NCBI GenBank assembly: GCA_964017195.1
Contig: OZ024891.1
Span: forward strand, 6,597,994 to 6,661,993
Reading direction: 5' to 3'
Source of the DNA: Siderastrea radians
Taxonomy: Eukaryota; Cnidaria; Anthozoa; Scleractinia; Rhizangiidae
DNA: 64,000 bases
Position 1 is the first letter of the stretch. Each line of letters starts with the position of its first letter. The position numbers were made by a program, and so were the translations under genes. Of the stretch, positions 22,019-33,139 are shown in pieces. The notes under the pieces are model-generated. The model did not search any database. It saw only the letters and a list, made by a program, of their open reading frames with translations, and had not been told where the DNA came from.

Positions 22019-24832
22019 ATGGACAAATAACATCGTGAAGTAATGGCAGACTGGCCTGAATGATTTTTAAAACCTTGATGACTTTGATGGATATTAACAC
22101 AAAGACTAAACGTCGCGGGCCTCAGTTGTCCCTATAGGAGTGAAGTTTGGTATTCAAGTCGCAAAGAAATATTTAGTAAATTCTCAAACACAGTCGTTTT
22201 CACCTTTACTTTAACAGTCTGAAGAAATACGAGAGTGTCGCTGAACATCGCGGCCAGCAGGAAATATTTTACGCTCTACAACTTAGAACTGGCAAATCTC
22301 AAAATGCTCTAAAGCGAGCCCAGTATTAGTTTTCAATTTCTCACTAAGTATACAGTGACACAAACTGTTTTCAATTGTATTTAAAAAGTAAATGTGATAT
22401 TAAATATGTGACACCAGTTTGTTTAGCAACACGTCTTTGAGGATTGAGGTTTTAATGACAATAGCTGATAAGACCATCGTCCAAACCCAAGGGGACTGTT
22501 CCTCATTGGACTTCTACCAGTCGAGTCCCTGTATCAGGGGTAGACCTGCTGGGACAAGTGGTCCCGTCGGCATATTAGCTTGGGGCCAAGGAGGCACATG
22601 AGCTTCACCATCACGACAAGGTGAGAGCCCAAGGTGTTCTTGCTACAACTGAACCTCCCGTAGGCGACCACCAAAATGTGGAGGGGTCGTTTATGGAAGG
22701 AATTGGCATTTCGTTTAGTGTAGTATTCAGTGGCGATTAGCGTATTAGCATTTAGTGGTTCGTTGGCGTTTGCGGTTAATGTTTTGTGGCGGTTAACGCT
22801 TAGGACCTGTGGGCGGCTAACAGTCAGCACTATTATGGCAGCCGTCAAACTTCACTGTCCACTTTGCATTGATTACGGTCAGCGGCTCCGATTGCTGGGT
22901 CCTCGGGTCTGGCAACGCTCAGGGGTCCTCTCTTCTGCCCTTGCTGGCGCAGCTTCTTTCTCTTTGTACGGTTTGCCTCTGAGCGTGGCGTTGTAAGGTG
23001 AGCGTTATTTGCTGCTTGCATTTCTGGTCGCTCTCTTCCTCAATCCGTTGATTTTTCCGTCCATTACTGGTGTCTTTGTCCCGTTACACAAGGGTGAGTT
23101 GCCACACGTCCAGCAGCAGCTTAGCTGCTGGTGCCTTTTCCTTGGCTTCGCTGCCGCCCTAGTTGTCATGTACTGCTGTCACCTCCTCCTGTTCGAGGGT
23201 GTTTCTACACTGCCGGTTGATGCTACCGCCGAGTCCGTGGCTAGCGCTCTTGGCTCAGGCCTCTTAGGCTTGTTGAAGTTTTGCAGTCGAGCACTGCTCC
23301 TTCTTCTAGTTTATCTTCTTCGGCCACCGGTGCAAGGGGTAGTGTTCCAGCCTCATTAGTCGCGTCCGACTTGGTGACTTCCTCGGGGCGCGACTGAGAG
23401 CGAGCCAGGCTTTTCACAGGTAGGCTTTCCACTACTTGCTGGTAACCAGAATTGCCACAATTAGCACGGCTCTTCGCCTGGATCTGGTGTCATGCCGTTC
23501 GGCTGAAAGGTTCAAATGGTATGGCTCAAATATTCTAGATTCACCGACTCGAGGTCCGCCAAGTCGACAAAATGGCCGCCAGTAAACTTCGACACAAGCT
23601 CGTAAGGAACGGAGCCTTGCCTCGGGCCTACCACAGACTAGTTAGCCTCCCATGCAGTCGTTTTTAGGAGAGTCGCAGAGGAGTGTAATACGACTCTCCT
23701 AAAAACGACTGCGTGGGAGGCTACAGACAAGTAGGCCTGGAACCAATATGTGGATGTCCGTGGAATCAGTGGATTCGTGAACTTGCTTTGCGTCCAAATT
23801 CATATCGCTTGAGTTGGCAGCATTCAGTGGGCGGTCCCCAGCCGTGCTTTTTGCTCCGGCCAAAAAGTATATTCCTGGGAAAATACGCCCACGTTTATCT
23901 CGATCAACGTAACATCATGTGAAAACAGACCAGTGACCAAATTAGTATACACCTATGGATTACCTCTTGCGTTTATATGGGCTTGAGTCCTCAAAGGAGT
24001 GTCATTTTTTTCTGTTTAACGACTTGAAAAAAAATAATTAAAGAAACAAACGTGTTGAGAAATAAAAGATACTAACAACAAAAATAAATATAGCTAACTT
24101 CATTCTCAAACTGAAATAAAAATTGTAAAATTCTAATTAAAACAAGAAGACGCCTGAAAGCGTTTACGCGGGATGTGCTGGTGTATGTAAAGACTATTTT
24201 GAACGGAGTTGGACAGTGGTCGAGTACCCGAGTTGGTACGATATGTGAAAGACAAAAGGAGAAGTTCAGCATTAGATTGTAAAAGGACATAAACAAGGAG
24301 AAGACATGGTCAGAATGAAGTGAGCGTGAAGACATTCAATTATCTTTGAGTGGCGACAAAAAAAAGATTTTGAACGTAATGTTAACAGATTACCACAATT
24401 TCCGGCCATTTTACCCGCAAGGCGGATTACCCTCACCGGTCGATTTTAGCTAAAAGGAGAAAAGAGAACCAGCAGATTACCCGCGCTGGTGGATAACCCA
24501 AAAACAAAAGAAAATAATGCTAAAAAGTTCGAGAACTCAAATGTGAAACTTTGACGTGGGCGTTTCAAACAGGCATTTTTTTAAATTTAACTCGTGACTC
24601 CGTCGACTCGTGAATACACTTATCGTAAATGATCGATGTTTGTAATACTTATTGAGTCAGTTACCTTTTTATAATGTTTAGGAACAAAGAAAACTTTTTC
24701 CATTGTTCTTGTAACAAAATACTTTTTTAGCGTGCAATTAGTAAATTTCACACCCATTGTTTTCGATGTTCATTGAGAATTTAACAAAGGACTTGTAAAA
24801 TTCGGTTCGCAATTTTCTCCAAAAAAAAGAAT
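22019..24832. other. Intergenic stretch with unresolved repeats
   Basis: The first few hundred bases should be the 3' UTR of the secreted-protein gene; attaaa near 22400 is a weak polyadenylation candidate. From about 22450 to 23640 the sequence is less AT-rich than its surroundings and ends in a segment (aaaatggccgcc..ggaacggagccttgcctcgggcc) that recurs at 32800-32865. It is therefore probably transposon-derived. I see no readable protein family in its frames. Confidence 0.5.
23643..23723. repeat. 81-bp palindromic MITE
   Basis: tagcctcccatgcagtcgttt..aggagagtcg is mirrored by cgactctcct..aaacgactgcgtgggaggcta, with a 15-base centre. There is one mismatch in the outer part of the arms. Confidence 0.85.
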
Positions 24833-24914
24833 ATCTCAGGATCTACTGTCTACGAAATCGCTTGAAACGGGAAAATACTTCTTAAATCAAGGCAGTGCTT
24901 GCTGTGAATAGTAT
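24833..24914. repeat. Terminal direct repeat, block A, copy 1
   Basis: atctcagg..ctact..gaaatcgcttgaaacggga..aaggcag matches 31723-31803 in the same orientation with scattered differences. Confidence 0.8.
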
Positions 24915-25087
24915 TCTATTTGCACCGGTCTCCTATTAAGGAATGGAAGTATGGCGGCCAAACACAAATAGGGAACAGAGGCACCCAATCTCAAAACAAA
25001 TACCCCAATCTAAAGAGGAAGTATCCAATTCCAAGCAAATAGCCCAAAAGAGAACCCACACTAAAACGAACAATAGAGAGAAGTTGA

Positions 25088-26400
25088 TCAAACATTGCAA
25101 AGGCGTTTTAAAGAGGAAGCTGTTGAAACAGGGAAAGCGGAAATGAAATCTTGTAGAGCATTATACTCGGAGTAAACACGCGACGCTTCCAAATGCGACG
25201 AAAAGGACGCAGTGAGAAGGTCAGCAGGGGCCCCAGCCTTAATGATATCCGCCAATTTAAGATAATAAGAAGCTGTCTTAGGGTTAGTCCAGCCAACGTG
25301 AGACATAACATCTGCTAATGGTGAGCCAGCAAAAGTGAGAGTAAGGGCACAACCGGAGCGAAAAGTCTAGCCGTTGTTAATGTGGGCGTCCTGAAGATAT
25401 TTCTTTAAACGAGATTAAGCCGTAGTACTTAAAAAGGGCTTGTTAAGAACATGTCCTTGTGGGTTAGTAGCTCGAGGTAAAAAACCAGCAGAAAGGTCCA
25501 CTCCTAATTCACGTGAAATAGCCACATAAGACTCAATGGCCTTAACTGGGCACAACGTGGGATTAGGATGGCGTCGCATACCGAACAAGTTCGAGGCACC
25601 ATCTCTCAGTGTCTTCCCCTAAATATGGTTGAACAGAAAACCACTGTCATCTGGGAAACGAGCAATCTTTTGGGTCTTAATTTGTCCAAGGTCTCCACCT
25701 CTGTCACCAGGAAAGAACAGAGTTTTAAAAAAGGCTTGATCTCTAGCCGAAACAAAACGCTCCGAAGGTAAAAGCGAAGGTAACAAAAGGCGTCGCTCTA
25801 AATGGCACGAAAGCAAAAGCAGTTTGTCGAGAAATAAAGGTGTAGCCTGTTTAGGGGTAATTCGAGCTTGCAACTGCTCAGCAGTGACCTCTTGCAAATA
25901 CTACTTGACGAGGATGTCAGTAGCCGGGTTACCAAGTAAAAGAGTCCAGTTCCAGTCTCCTTACGTCCAATGGCGGAAAAAAACTGAACGCAACTTGCCG
26001 ATATATGAATCAACAGCAGAAAGGACATTGACAGGAAAAAGATCCTCCTCACTTGCCGAGGTGAGGACATGTCGAATCATGAACTTGTGTTTCCCCAGAA
26101 GAATCCTTAAATACGAGGAAACGGCAGATATCGAGGGGAATCGCATCCATAAGAGTCTTGTGTCCAGGGAGCGCAAAGAGAAAGCTCTCTAATTCAGTCT
26201 TAAGAGAGAGCATTTGCTTAGAATAGGTGAGGATAAATGCTGGGACTGTAAGGAGTCAATACGCTGATAGAGAGCTGCAAGATCGAAGGAAACGCGGCGC
26301 CTGTGATAACCACACATCTGGCAAAATTGAAACACGTGATCATTTGGATAGCGACATTTAGGACAGGCAACTGCAGGGACAAATAGGTGCGGAACAGAAG
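25088..26400 (-). pseudogene. Tyrosine recombinase (integrase) of the DIRS-like element, broken
   Basis: A CPKCRYPND..FCQMCGY zinc-ribbon-like motif lies near 26300-26385. A core follows with GDRGGDLGQIKT (catalytic-Arg region, about 25690), RRHPNPTLCPVKAIESY, then FRSGCALTL and MSHVGWTNPKTASYY (nucleophile-Tyr region, 25250-25306). The usual His of the HxxR motif is lost where a stop precedes TFRSGC. At least three in-frame stops fall between 25370 and 25640. This enzyme class inserts the circular cDNA without a target duplication. Confidence 0.8.
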
Positions 26401-26849
26401 GAAGGTTAGAAAGGGAGATAAGAAAGAAGGGAGGGTTAAAAAGAAAGGAAAGGTAGCAATACTAATAAAATCGAGAGCAAAAAGTAAACGGAACGCAGCA
26501 ACGTGAGAAAACAAAGAAATTTATTACGATTAGATTACAGCATGTATATTGCTCTGAGTAACAATAAATCGAAAGCGCGACGTACTAATACAAGATTAGT
26601 AGAAAAAATCAGGCTACATCAAAACTGAGACAAAATTAATATAAAACAAATCAGGGCTGAAAATGAAATACCCGTAAGTCCCATGGAAGGCACCAGGAAG
26701 AAGAGAAACCTCCCTCGGAGGGGGGAAGGACAACACCCGTAGATCCCTTTGGTGTCAAGAAAAAGGATTGTAGGGATTAGAATAAAGGCCGCCAGAACTT
26801 TCTGGGTTGGATATCAGGGATAACAAAGGTACAGGGAGAAAACAAGCTC

Positions 26850-27488
26850 TTAATAAGGCAAAAAATGTGGGGAATAAGAATGATAGGGGGGAAAACATAT
26901 GGGTTTGAAAAAAGTTGACTCTCCCCCATCTGAACGCTGAGCAAAAATATTGACTCTAGAGGAGCCAGGAACAGGAAAAGGAGAAAAGAAAAGGAGCAAT
27001 AAGCCATCTAAGGTACACTGAGCATTTGATGGCAAAGCCATCAAGTCAACGGAGTGACCAAAAGGGCCCCGGAAAACAGCTTGAGCGCATGACCAGGCAG
27101 AAGGCGATAACTTAGAGTCCTGCAAGGACAAAACACGGGAAGGTGAATCTGCAGGATTAAGGGAAGATGGAATGTAATGAAAATTAAGATGAATGTTGCA
27201 CTTTAAAGCAATCCAGAAGAGCTTCTTCAGTGCATCAACAAGGAGATGTGACTTAGAACCCTGGCGCTCCCAACACTGGATGAGAGTTCGACTATCAGAA
27301 TATATGTCTACCCAAGTATCACGTATAAGTGAAGAGAAGGTTTCGAGAGCATTAACAAAAGCCAAGGTTTCCTTAACATTTATATGAAGAGCGTGGTGAT
27401 TGGAGGGCCAATAATCACGAGAGACGATGGCCTTAGAATCAGGACTAAAAATGCATCCCCAGGCAAAGGAGGAAGCATCAGTGCACAA
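26850..27488 (-). pseudogene. RNase H domain of the DIRS-like element
   Basis: A 212-codon open stretch carries the acidic residues expected for RNase H: CTDASSFAWG, NVKETLAF and DIYSDSRTLI. An SLNPADSPSR motif typical of DIRS/gypsy RNase H follows. It lies directly after the RT on the same strand. The frame is open, but its neighbours are broken. Confidence 0.8.
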
Positions 27489-27716
27489 TTGTAGCTGGTG
27501 GTGGAAAACATTACGCTAGGGAACATAGCCATCCCAGGATTCCAGAAACAACCAATGTGCAATCTCATCTCTCAAAGGGCCAGAAACGACAATACGTCGG
27601 GATCTCCGGATGCCTTTCCGATTGCAATATTAATCTCGTTTAAGAATAAACGAGCAGCCGGGACCGCAAGGGAAAAGAAAATGCATTTTCCGGATAAACG
27701 TTGAAGGTTCTTGACA

Positions 27717-28834
27717 TCAGTCGAGCCAGAACGAAGGATATGGCGCTCCAAAGAAAGAAACTTGCCCTTTTATCGGCAATAAGAAGGAAGGCCTGTTGAA
27801 CAGAATCAACATGAAAACCAAGGTAGGAAACAACCTGTCGGGCGATAAGAGAGGATTTCTTGAGACCCCAAAAATAGCCCAAAGCAAGAAGAGTATGGCA
27901 AACAAGAAAAACGGCAGAGCAAGCCCTGGCGATAGCCTTGTCACGGTTAGAAAGAAGATGGGCATCTGCTGGAGTGTCATCTCTCCAGTATGGCGATCGT
28001 CAATATACAACGAGCAGGGAATGAGTAGAGATCGAAAATAGTGCGAGGCTAGTAACCCAATTGAATGGTAAACGTATGCTGAAGATTTCCACCCGAAAGG
28101 GATGGAATTATTAGTGCAAAACCATCCGGCCCACTGAAAACCAAAATAACTACGGCTGTCCGGAGTAAGAAAAAATGTGATCATAATCACACTTGTCATC
28201 ACAAACCGATTGAAAAGAGTCTGGGGACACGTAACGTGGAAGTGCAGATAGGGAATTCAAGGTAAATGGGGAGCCTTTTTGAAGGTTCAATGATTAAGGG
28301 CATGACTAAATGAGGGGGAGTGACGTGTCCAACTTTACCCACTAGGGAAATAGCCCCAGAAGCTAACCTACTCAAAAGGGTATGTGATATAAATTGTGCA
28401 AACGGTTAACAGGAAGGAGAATTTGGAATTTTTTGGGAGGGAGGTAGCGCCGAATCAAAAATCTCCCCTTTAAAATCACCCTTGAAAGGCTGAAAAAAGT
28501 CATGTACATCTACACAGTTCTTACTCCATTTAAAAACTGTTCGAGAAAGATAACAAGGGTGAACCTCAGCAATATGTTCCCAAACAGGGCGACAAACGTG
28601 CAAGTTTCCAGCAATAAAGGCGTCAGGGTCACGGAAAGATAACATCGAGACGTTACCAAGGGCTTCATCATCAGCGACTACTTTGCAAAATTGTGAAGAT
28701 ATGTGCAAATTCTCGACTGCCATCCCCTGAGCCATGTCGATAGGAAAGCCATCCCATTGGACCCAGCTAACTAAAGGCTTAGCAACGGCAAGTGGGTCGG
28801 AATTAGGGGTACATTCCCAACATGGCATATCCAT
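27717..28834 (-). pseudogene. Reverse transcriptase of the DIRS-like element, broken
   Basis: The upstream part (28406-28834) reads VDVHDFFQPFKGDFKGEIFDS..PPSQK..NSPSC, a DIRS pre-RT signature. The palm (27717-28202) has GFQWAGWFCTNN, PFGWKSSAYVY and the catalytic SLYIDDRHTGE box near 27985-28015. Between 28200 and 28400 the frame shifts and contains stops. The two open parts therefore cannot make one enzyme. Confidence 0.8.
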
Positions 28835-29639
28835 GATTGACTTAAAACGCTTAGAAGGAGGCTACAAAAGAAAGGGAAAATAAAAGAACGGGAATAAATA
28901 CGTATGAAAGGTGGCTCAGGGGATGACAGCTTTGACGCCAGTAATCCGACATGAAATTAGATTTCCCTTTCAAAACTGTCATCCGAGAGCAGGGGAAAAG
29001 GAGGGGAGAAGGGGGGGGGGGGGTAGATGTTAACACCAGACATGCAGACAAAAATATTAATGGAAAGTTATAATCAGTAGTAAAAGAAAATGACAACATA
29101 AGTGACAATGTAAATGAGGACAACAGAAGGCTTAATTAAGAAGATGGACGTCCACGAGCAGGCCTCTGGTAGGGAAAAGGACAGTTTCCTCCTCTAGAAC
29201 CATACGGCGGCGGATTTCTTCTAAACTGACACATAATCGGGCGAAACCGTGAGGTAGACAGGTTGAGCCGTGGACGAATTGACTTCGATCGAAGAGATTT
29301 ATCCACTTTGGCAATGCTATCAAGGACTTTGGTATAGTCCTTGTCCACAAATGAGGCAAGAAAGTAGGCTTGGAAGATCTGCGTAGACCTTGACAGATGA
29401 CCACGAAGCGTCTGCACCGCTGCCGAAAGAAAAACTGCCTTAGGGTGGTGATTAAGCCGAGCATCATCAACCAATGTACTTGTCAAAATCCGACATGTGG
29501 CGGAGGCCATAAGAGGATAAACTAGTGATCTGAGTCTCCACATCAACCTTTCGGTTTTCCAAGGCCTCAATACGCTTGGACAAATTATAAGAACATATCA
29601 TAGAACTGGGAAAACAAAGCAAAACAACGGCTATATACC

Positions 29640-30495
29640 CGGAAAACAATATAAAACACATCGGCTAGCCGGCCAAGTTTGGCGCGCAAATATAAGAAAA
29701 ACATGAGCTAACTGGAAAAACAAATGAAACACATCGGCAAGGCGGAAAACAAAATAAGCACACAAGTAAATAACCAGAAAACAAAATGCACTATAAACAA
29801 ATAGGGAAACTGGTAAACTAGATAAGTACGTCGGCCAGCCGGGAGATATTGACGCGAAACTATACGAGAAAAACATATGCAAGCTGGAAAACAACATAAA
29901 CACATCGGTAAGCCGGAACTAATAGCGCAAAACTATAACAAACAAATAGAGTAGTCGGCAAACAATATAAAACACAGCGGCTGGCCTGGGAACAATAGAA
30001 ACACATCGGCTAGTCGGAAAGTTTTGGCGCGAACTTATACAAAAAACACATAGCTAACTGGAAAACAATATAGACACATCGGCCAACCGTAACCAACATA
30101 AACACATCGGCCAGCCGGAAAACAATAAACACATCGGTTGACCGGAAAATAATATAAAGACATCGGCTAGCCGGAAAACAATTAACACATGGGATGGCCG
30201 GAAAACAAAATAAACAGATCAGCTAGCCGGAAAATTTTGACGTGAGCCTATATCCAAAAAACACATCGGCTAGCCGGAAAACAATAAACACATCGGTTGG
30301 CCGGCAAACAATATAAACACATCGGCTAGCCGGAAAACAATAAAAACATAGGATGGTTGGAAAATAAAATAAACACATCAGCTAGCCGGAAAATTTTTGG
30401 CGCAAACCTATATGAAAAAACACATCGGCTAACTGGAAACGATACAAACATCGGCCAACTGGAAAACAATATAGACAAATTGGCTGGACGGAAAA
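29640..30495. repeat. Minisatellite, ~25-40 bp units
   Basis: The word acacatcggctagccggaaaacaata is repeated some twenty times with variation, with spacers of variable length; a larger period contains ttttggcgcgaacctatatgaaaa. It is non-coding. Confidence 0.85.
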
Positions 30496-30509
30496 ATGAT
30501 GAACACATA

Positions 30510-30764
30510 GGGTGCGTTCGATTGGGAAATCCGGATTTCGATTTCGGATTTCGGATTTCCGAATAAAACGCGAAATCCAAAAGTGGATTTCGACCAGCCG
30601 AAATCCTTTTCCAAGACGGATTTCAATTAAGGCCCCTTAATGGAAATCCGTCTTGGAAAAGGATTTCGGTTCGTCGAGATCCGTTTTTGGATTTCGCGTT
30701 TTATTGGGAAATCCGAAATCCGAAATCCAAAATCGAAATCCGGATTTCCCAATCGAACGCACCC
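30510..30764. mobile_element. 255-bp palindromic MITE nested in the retrotransposon
   Basis: The terminus gggtgcgttcgattgggaaa is mirrored by tttcccaatcgaacgcaccc; pairing continues through most of the element. It is flanked on both sides by ATA (30507-30509 and 30765-30767), a possible 3-bp target duplication as in PIF/Harbinger elements. Confidence 0.85.
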
Positions 30765-31568
30765 ATAGTAAAGCCAAAACATTTGACCGACAATGAGACA
30801 AATAGATCCAAATAGGCAAATGCAAATATAAAACAAAAACAACAATAGAAGGGCTAATGAGGAAAAAATTACACCTAAGGGGCGACCAAAATACAATAGA
30901 GCCCGTCTATGAAATAATGCGACAAGGGGCGACACGAAAAAACAAAAAAAAAAGAGAGACACGTGCAGAAACCGAGAGCTGAAATAAAGACTACAATAAG
31001 AACGAAACGATACTAAGCCGGGGAAAACAAAACCAAACAGAGATAAGAAAGAATAAAAATGAGTGAAAAGTGTGATACAAGCTGGTTAAACAGGGCAAAA
31101 AATATGATAGAAAACACCGGAATAAAAGACTTAGCACGGGCAGGACCGAATTAGCACAAGAAAAATTTAAAATGCACAAATTTGAAGGACAGCTAAACAA
31201 CGAGCTTAATGGCCACGAAAGCGCGAACTAGGAAAAAATAACAAAAAACGGAATTGATACTTCGTGTTGACCTGAGGCAGAAGGAACAGCGTCGGCCAAA
31301 GGAGCTTAAGGCGCTGTCGGAACTTAATGCGCCACGGGAGCTTGAGGCGCTACAGGAGCTTGAGGCGCTGCGAGAACTTGAGGCGCTGCAGGAACTTGAG
31401 GCGCTGCAAGAACTTGAGATAGTTGTGATGCGGGAACTTGAACACTGAGGGGTTGAAGGAGTTGTGAATCCAGAATACCAGCCATAGCGAGAGCACACTA
31501 ATACGTCTTCTATTGAAATGAAAACGAGCATGAGTTGGTTGTTCCTTTTATACTCGCTTGGGTAAGAC

Positions 31569-31882
31569 CGCTGTAAATAGTCTACTGATGCGGCGAGTAT
31601 CCTTGTATTATTTTTATCGCTGTCAATGTTTTGTTTACACGCGTGCCGACAATTATCTTTTTCATCACGTTCCACTAATTAGGCGGCGCCATGAATTGAG
31701 CAGGTTCTTCAGATATTTATTTATCTCAGGTTCTACTCGGTCTAAGAAATCGCTTGAAACGGGAAATCCTCTATAACTTAAGGCAGCGCCAGCTGGGAAT
31801 ATTTCACTGATGCGCGGAGTATCATTGCATTATCTTTTTTATCAGTCAATGCTATGTTTACACGGCACGCGTGCAGACAAAA
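31569..31882. repeat. Composite direct-repeat block B1-A2-B2
   Basis: B1 (31569-31652: ctgatgcggcgagtatcc..tttacacgcgtgc) recurs as B2 (31788-31882). Between them lies A2 (31723-31803), the partner of the block at 24833. A2 and B2 overlap by a few bases. This split-direct-repeat pattern is what PAT/Ngaro-type DIRS elements use to replicate through a circle. Confidence 0.7.
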
Positions 31883-32472
31883 ACGTACAATAACAACTTG
31901 TACGTTGTCTCCCAACCTGACTTGCACGTGATTCGAAGTGTTACAGCCAATAAAATCGCACGATTTTTCGGAACGTCCCTTGAGCCTCGTGCTCAAAAAA
32001 ACATGCCCATTTGTGACACCGATGAAAGAATTCCATTGACCGAAACCTAGACGCTGGCTGACTACGTCATTCCGCGTAATTAATTCTTCAAAAGTGGACA
32101 TAAAGTTAATTTTTTTGATGGAACATGTACTTACACGCGTTGTGCCATGCTGGAAGGTACTGTTACGCAGGTGTTAGTGTTACCAATCGTGCAGACACGC
32201 ACGCCTTACTTGCTTTGTTTTCAAGGCGAACCAACACTTTATCGGTTCTGCACGCATTGCAGGCCTAAGTTCCCATCTTTAATGGTGATGGGGAACGTAA
32301 GGTGGGTCTTGGGGATGACTGAAAGGAGATGGTGACTCTGGAGTGTTCCCGTACTTCTCACGGGAGGCCTAGCAGTATCGCAATCGTCCTGAGGGAAAGT
32401 GGGACAATCCATAATTCCATGAGTGACAGTAGTGTTGTGGGGGGGGGGGGGCGCTGCTTAAGTTAGTCTCCA

Positions 32473-33127
32473 TCAAACAAACAGTGGCCGTAGAGGACTG
32501 GAGGCAGCTGACGCCTGCAACAGTTGACGGGTGTAAGCGGTTGGAGGGGAAGATAGATGAAAGTTTTGCAGGGCTAAGTTCATTGCTGACCAGTCCGTGA
32601 AGTCGTACTCTGGCCAAGCTTGAGCTGGATACTGTCTAGCCCTTTGGACAACCAATAACTTGTAACTTGTAAGGTCGGAGCAATGAAGAAGGTGACCAGA
32701 GCACACGACTATCTGATGAATGGTGAGAGCCACCTACGTTTCGCAGTAGCAACTACCTAAATGTGGAAAAACTTCTGCAGCTTGTTCTCAGCGGCGTCGA
32801 GAAAATGGCCGCCCGTTATAAGGGACGGAGCCATGCCTCAGGCCTTCCACAGACGCTTTTTTTCCACAACCGAAGATGCTCTAAGTGGAAGGCTCAACAA
32901 ACTAGACTAGCCCAAATCAAAGAACAGCTGTAGTAAAGTGTACGGGTTGTTCAAGCAAAGCGGGGAGTCGTCGAGGGGGGAGACGGTGTAAGAATGTCTT
33001 CCAAGTAGTGGCAGACGAAATCTAACCCGTAGTTATGTGTAAGGATCCATTCAACCATGCCTGCGATTCCAGTAACAATAGATGGGGCGGACCGCAGACC
33101 AAACGGAAGCACTATGTCCACGTAGTA
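32473..33127 (-). pseudogene. Fragments of a second DIRS-like element (RT and gag-like pieces)
   Basis: At 32993-33127 the - strand reads VLPFGLRSAPSIV..GMVEWILTHNYGLDF..HYLEDI. This is the RT palm of a different DIRS subgroup, with E in place of the first catalytic Asp. At 32473-32733 a - strand frame reads AQAWPEYDFTDWSAMNLALQNFH, resembling gag-type segments of such elements. Their order is opposite to that of an intact element, and a repeat shared with 23.57 kb lies between them. This is a rearranged relic. Confidence 0.55.
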
Positions 33128-33139
33128 CGTCTATCCACT

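Larger units (their letters stand above)
29136..31485 (-). pseudogene. Gag-like region of the DIRS-like element
   Basis: A frame opens at the ATG at 31485 (MAGILDSQLLQPLS) and runs into tandem Ala-Pro-Gln units from 24-bp repeats (31310-31425), then stops. A second open part at 29136-29570 has a helical segment and an Arg/Pro/Gly-rich end (RPARGRPSS). Between them lie the minisatellite and a nested MITE. The assignment as gag comes from position 5' of the RT and composition, not from a conserved motif. Confidence 0.6.
24833..31882 (-). mobile_element. Decayed DIRS-like tyrosine-recombinase retrotransposon
   Basis: On the - strand the order is gag-like (31485 to 29136), reverse transcriptase (28834 to 27717), RNase H (27488 to 26850), zinc ribbon and tyrosine recombinase (about 26400 to 25088). 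This is the layout of DIRS/PAT/Ngaro elements. Direct repeats flank it: block A at 24833-24914 and 31723-31803, block B at 31569-31652 and 31788-31882. Frames are broken by stops and shifts throughout, so the copy is dead. A minisatellite (29640-30495) and a nested MITE (30510-30764) lie in its gag region. Confidence 0.85.

Noticed and set aside
29631..30962. Several - strand hydrophobic frames resembling membrane proteins.
   Set aside because: They are translations of a minisatellite and a palindromic MITE; the apparent membrane segments come from the repeated word.
31254..31448. + strand frame of perfect ELEALQ heptads, like a coiled coil.
   Set aside because: It is a 24-bp repeat read on the wrong strand; on the - strand the same repeat gives Ala-Pro-Gln units continuing the gag-like frame from the ATG at 31485.
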